A stretch of DNA of 43,410 bases from Spirochaetales bacterium. GTDB taxonomy: Bacteria > Spirochaetota > Spirochaetia > JAIPGG01. Positions 40,183-43,410 of the stretch are shown one piece after another. The notes under the pieces are model-generated. The model was not told the DNA's origin and ran no database searches. It saw only the letters and a list, made by a program, of their open reading frames with translations. Position 1 is the first letter of the stretch. Each line of letters begins with the position of its first letter. The position numbers and the translations under genes are program-made. The stretch spans positions 1-43,410 of the forward strand of contig JAIPGG010000012.1 in the NCBI GenBank assembly GCA_021736255.1, given 5' to 3'.

Positions 40183-41670
40183 TTAACCTTTCTGCGATTC
40201 GAATTCTTTGAGCGTCAGTATATCAGAGCGGACAGTTGGTTTCCAATCCTTCAGATCGAAACATTCCGTTTTCTTTAGCGGTTGCACAATACCATGAGCG
40301 GCTTCCCAGCACTGGGCATACCGCGAATGATACCGGAGGATTTGAGGGATCCCGCTCAGGGACTCCCGCTCAAGGTAATCAAACAAGAACGAGAGAAACA
40401 CAACAACGAAATGACGGCGGTTGTCGACAAGTATCGGTTTGTTTTTCATCTCGAGGCTTCGCACCAGAAGATCTTCGCTTTCAGCTCTAGGAAGCGCAGG
40501 AAGGAAAACCAGGTGCAGATTTGTGTTCTCATTGCACAATCGAATTATATTTGAATTCCAGGCAGAAACCGAGACTCGCGAAAACAAACTGAGGGGGAGA
40601 AACACGAACCTGGGCTTACCTTTTATTTTTAGATTCTCGAGACACTGGAAAACCGATTCAGCATCGAGGCTTCCGCTTTCGAGAAAACGTGCATCAAAAA
40701 CCATAGAAGAATCGGCATCACCCTTCTCCCAAATAATATTAATATTATGAAAACGAGTAATCCGTGTGAACTCCTGCAATCCACCCAAGCCGATCATTCG
40801 ACAATGAATCGCGGAACTAGGCGGCGTTTCTGCAGACTTACTCCTCTCTTCCACATTATCCAAGGATCCTGCGCTGTCTGATAGATAGAGATCGGTATAA
40901 CGGAGAAAACGGAACAGCCCGTCATTATCCCGGATATACAAAACCCGTTGCCGGTTGTGATACAGCTCCCGGAGCACCTCAACCGCCTTTGGAGAGATGG
41001 TGCGCCCTACACAGAGAATCGGAGCATTCTGCTCGAAGAGGATGCTGTATGTCGATTCTACCGTTCCCAGAACCCTGGCGTTCCCGCCTACATCCACCTG
41101 ATAATCATAAATGTCATCGAGGATGATGCCCTTGCAACTCAGATTCGTTTTTTCGAAAACCGACTGTGCCTCCATCTCTATATAGTCCCGCACGCTTCCG
41201 AGATAAAGGCACGAAAGTGAGGGCAGACTCGCTCCCGTTTTTTTTCTGACCCTGCGATCTGCAGTATGAACAAAAAGAATACGAACAAAGAGCATCCCCG
41301 CAAAGGTGATGAAGTACTCGGAAAAGATCATGATTACGGGAATCCGGGTAGCGGGAATCGGAGAAAAGAAACGGAGCAGGACAAGGATGATGCTCGGAAC
41401 CATATTCTGAAACAGGATAGCCTCGATATCCCGAAGACGAATACTCGTCAGATTGAATGAGTACATCTCGAAGAGCACGTTGTTTATAAGCCGGATCAGG
41501 ATAACATAGGGCAGCATGTACATGAGCAGGTCGATCCGGTAGAGAAAATCGTGAAGCTGCGCCCGGATAATCCAAGCAAAAAAGAGCGAGAGTGCAATAA
41601 CCGGTATATCGGCCAAGAGTAAATTGATGTTTTGCCTGGCAACCCATCTGAACATGGAACGTTTACCCAT
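40183..41670 (-). CDS. WbpM/FlaA1-like membrane protein without a recognisable dehydratase domain
   Basis: A 495-residue protein. Four N-terminal helices (about 14-39, 48-70, 90-106, 112-133) and the following region (KGIILDDIYDYQ, ARVLGTVEST) match the membrane part and the CoA-binding-like Rossmann domain of WbpM/CapD polysaccharide dehydratases. The remaining 250 residues lack the TGxxGxxG and YxxxK motifs that define the catalytic SDR domain. It is therefore either a decayed WbpM or a separate regulatory/scaffold protein. It overlaps the upstream transferase gene by 8 bp. Confidence 0.72.
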   Translation of the reverse strand: MGKRSMFRWVARQNINLLLADIPVIALSLFFAWIIRAQLHDFLYRIDLLMYMLPYVILIRLINNVLFEMYSFNLTSIRLRDIEAILFQNMVPSIILVLLRFFSPIPATRIPVIMIFSEYFITFAGMLFVRILFVHTADRRVRKKTGASLPSLSCLYLGSVRDYIEMEAQSVFEKTNLSCKGIILDDIYDYQVDVGGNARVLGTVESTYSILFEQNAPILCVGRTISPKAVEVLRELYHNRQRVLYIRDNDGLFRFLRYTDLYLSDSAGSLDNVEERSKSAETPPSSAIHCRMIGLGGLQEFTRITRFHNINIIWEKGDADSSMVFDARFLESGSLDAESVFQCLENLKIKGKPRFVFLPLSLFSRVSVSAWNSNIIRLCNENTNLHLVFLPALPRAESEDLLVRSLEMKNKPILVDNRRHFVVVFLSFLFDYLERESLSGIPQILRYHSRYAQCWEAAHGIVQPLKKTECFDLKDWKPTVRSDILTLKEFESQKG

Positions 41671-42865
41671 AAAAAACCTGCCGAATCACGGATTTCCTCG
41701 AATCAAAACTGCCGGCCCGGCTAAACAACCGGAACACACGATTACTCACCGAATTGTAATAATCAGATTCTTCTTTGAGAAGAAGCAGGTACTCTACCGC
41801 TTCAGCGATGTCCGATTTCTTTTCCACCACAAACCCGATATCCTCACGGAGGATAAGGTCTCCTATCTCAGATGCCTGCGGTCCAAAAAACAGCAGTGGT
41901 TTTGCGCCGGCCAGATAACTGTAGATTTTCGAGGGAAGAATATCCCCTACACTTTCGAAGCGCTGGGCGATCAAGTAAACCGAAGCCTTAGCCAGAACCC
42001 GCTTGTGTTCTTCACGGCTGGTGTAGCCGGTAAACTCGACGCGGCGTTCTCCTGCCTCTTCGAAAATCCGCTTTACTTCCGGCGTTCGCTCTCCGCCTCC
42101 AACAAAGCGGTAGGAAATATCGGCAATACCTTTCATATTTTTGACGAACCGGCCGAACTGGGTAAAATCATGGGCCAGTCCCATATTTCCCGAATACAAT
42201 AGCAAAAAGGGATCAGGATCAAAAAGGGGTCTGGGATTGCCGGTTTTATCCGAAGAAATCACTGATGATACTCCGGCCCAGTTTTCCATGATTTTTATTT
42301 TCTCGTTGCGAATCAGATACCGCTTTTGAATTTTTTCTTTCATATAATCCCCGATAACGATGATTCTATCAGACAGGTTTAATGTCTTGCGACCTACGCT
42401 GTGCAGCCGTCTGGCCAGCCAGGGCTTGCGAACCAACCCCAGATCGAAGAGAATATCCGGGTAGAGGTCCTCGATGTACTGAGCAATCCGGACGCGTTTG
42501 AACAGTCCGGCCATCACCACCACAAAACCGATTAGAGGGGGGCTTGTCATCGAGACGATCAGGTCCTGCCTGCCGGAAAAGAGCACATACCAGAACACAA
42601 GAAAATAATACGAGGAATAATCGAGCAGGCGAAACACAAAGTTGCCTTTCCCGAAATTGAAGGTTGGAAAGCGGATGATCTTTACCCCTTTGTACGATTG
42701 GGCAAATCTCGCAGCCTTCTTCCCATCCCCTGAATATCTGGAAGTCCCGCAAACAACCGTCACCTCATGTCCTTGTTTTGCCAGGTAGGTCGTCAGATCA
42801 CCGAGAAGCTGGGCAACTGCGGAAAAATCAGGGTAAAAAAGAAACTGTACAAAGGTTATTTTCAT
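41663..42865 (-). CDS. GT4-family glycosyltransferase (WbuB-like)
   Basis: A 400-residue GT-B enzyme from ATG 42865, whose ATGA overlaps the upstream stop; a longer open frame from 43147 overlaps the epimerase gene and is rejected. It begins [20 protein letters not shown], contains [12 protein letters not shown] and ENWAGV, and its donor domain ends [20 protein letters not shown], the arrangement seen in WbuB/fucosaminyl-type transferases. It adds one sugar of the repeat unit. Confidence 0.9.
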   Translation of the reverse strand: MKITFVQFLFYPDFSAVAQLLGDLTTYLAKQGHEVTVVCGTSRYSGDGKKAARFAQSYKGVKIIRFPTFNFGKGNFVFRLLDYSSYYFLVFWYVLFSGRQDLIVSMTSPPLIGFVVVMAGLFKRVRIAQYIEDLYPDILFDLGLVRKPWLARRLHSVGRKTLNLSDRIIVIGDYMKEKIQKRYLIRNEKIKIMENWAGVSSVISSDKTGNPRPLFDPDPFLLLYSGNMGLAHDFTQFGRFVKNMKGIADISYRFVGGGERTPEVKRIFEEAGERRVEFTGYTSREEHKRVLAKASVYLIAQRFESVGDILPSKIYSYLAGAKPLLFFGPQASEIGDLILREDIGFVVEKKSDIAEAVEYLLLLKEESDYYNSVSNRVFRLFSRAGSFDSRKSVIRQVFYG

Positions 42866-43410
42866 ATCTTTCGGTAATCCCGGTACCAGCTGACAAACCG
42901 CCGCACCCCTTCCCGAATGCCGGTGGCAGGGCGGTAGCCCATATCCCGTTCGAGGGCGCTGGTGTCCGCCCAGGTCTCTGCCACGTCTCCCATCTGCATG
43001 GGAAGGAACTCCTTCTCGGCCTCGATGCCGAGCTCCTCCTCCACGGCGGCGATAAAGTCCATCAGGTCCACTGGCGAACCGTTTCCGATGTTGTAGAGCC
43101 GGTAGGGAACGCTCGATGATGCAGGATCGGGGGCAGCCGGGTCCCAACCGGAATCGGGGGAGGCGGGCTTGTCTATCACCCGGATAATGCCCTCCACGAT
43201 GTCGTCGATGTAGGTAAAGTCCCGCTTCATCTTGCCGTGGTTGAAGACCTGGATGGGCCTTCCCTCGAGCATGGCCCGGGTAAAGAGGAACAGGGCCATA
43301 TCCGGCCTGCCCCAGGGCCCGTAGACGGTAAAGAAGCGGAGGCCGGTGGTCCGGATGCCGAAAAGCCCTGCGTAGGAGTGGGCCATGAGCTCGTTCGCGC
43401 GCTTGGTGGC
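42862..43410 (-). CDS. NAD-dependent nucleotide-sugar epimerase (UDP-glucuronate 4-epimerase-like), C-terminal part
   Basis: The frame is open to the window edge and starts inside the gene: [18 protein letters not shown] immediately follows where the catalytic YxxxK would be (the K in ATK is probably that of YxxSK-type motifs). [33 protein letters not shown] and the C-terminus [21 protein letters not shown] match CapI/WbnF-type epimerases, which convert UDP-GlcA to UDP-GalA. A short Pro/Asp/Ser insert lies near residues 75-90 of the visible part. It overlaps the next gene as ATGA and heads the visible locus. Confidence 0.9.
   Translation of the reverse strand, partial: ATKRANELMAHSYAGLFGIRTTGLRFFTVYGPWGRPDMALFLFTRAMLEGRPIQVFNHGKMKRDFTYIDDIVEGIIRVIDKPASPDSGWDPAAPDPASSSVPYRLYNIGNGSPVDLMDFIAAVEEELGIEAEKEFLPMQMGDVAETWADTSALERDMGYRPATGIREGVRRFVSWYRDYRKI

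Noticed and set aside
41663-43147. Longer 494-codon version of the GT4 gene
   Set aside because: The extra N-terminus is an out-of-frame shadow of the epimerase gene. The ATG at 42865 overlaps the epimerase stop as ATGA and begins a normal GT4 N-terminus.
22409-43410. Complete O-antigen export system (Wzx flippase or Wzm/Wzt exporter)
   Set aside because: No flippase or exporter ATPase was found. The only ABC system has importer-type components with a binding lipoprotein. The membrane protein at 27991-29190 could be a polymerase but not clearly a flippase.
1-43410. CRISPR arrays, rRNA, tRNA genes and prophage modules
   Set aside because: No regular short repeats with unique spacers, no tRNA-like cloverleaf with conserved GTTCRA arm, and no phage structural or integrase genes were seen on reading through.

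Overview
The window reads as a chromosomal segment of a free-living spirochaete-like bacterium. This is inferred from a DUF4954 left-handed beta-helix protein, a MurA with Asp in place of the catalytic Cys, and the Gram-negative style lipoproteins. No rRNA, tRNA or CRISPR array is visible. Base composition is a mosaic. Conserved genes at about 4.4-16.3 kb, 18.8-22.3 kb, 38.9-40.2 kb and the right edge are clearly GC-rich. The glycan genes at 16.3-18.8 kb and about 28-38.9 kb are clearly AT-richer.

Left part (1-4.4 kb): the first codons of a minus-strand transposase, a sigma-54 activator-like protein without a DNA-binding domain, a small exported protein, an SDR oxidoreductase, a STAS/zinc-ribbon protein behind a strong sigma-70 promoter, and an OmpR-type protein with a degenerate receiver. 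A non-coding stretch with one perfect and two near-perfect DnaA-box-like 9-mers follows.

Housekeeping part (4.4-16.3 kb): two membrane proteins and a DjlA-like J-domain protein lie in a plus-strand operon that converges on murA. Between murA and an upstream lipoprotein gene sits a small MNT/HEPN toxin-antitoxin relic bracketed by a 91-bp direct repeat of the murA 5' end; its HEPN gene has an internal deletion. Divergently follow aspartate kinase, threonine synthase, a possible 51-codon coupled ORF and galE. Many of these proteins, and some later ones, carry long Ala/Gly/Ser/Asp-rich low-complexity inserts inside otherwise conserved folds.

Glycan part (16.3-43.4 kb): a family-2 glycosyltransferase and a beta-helix/PKD-like lipoprotein on the plus strand, then an HD-domain/DUF4954 pair, then a long, tightly overlapping minus-strand surface-polysaccharide locus. 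Read in transcription order, this locus holds a UDP-glucuronate 4-epimerase-like protein, a glycosyltransferase, a WbpM-like membrane protein lacking a recognisable dehydratase domain, a nucleotide-sugar dehydrogenase with WbpD-, WbpB- and WbpE-like enzymes (a set expected to make UDP-2,3-diacetamido-glucuronic acid), a PIG-L-type deacetylase, an ATP-grasp ligase, a LysR regulator, a NitT/TauT-type importer with two permeases, more glycosyltransferases, a polytopic membrane protein, an asparagine-synthetase-like amidotransferase, a methyltransferase and a DUF2334-type deacetylase. My main hypothesis is that the locus builds a uronic-acid glycan whose diamino sugar is deacetylated and re-acylated or amidated. 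An imported small molecule could be the donor, and the importer is probably controlled by the LysR protein through an inverted repeat located inside the end of its own gene.
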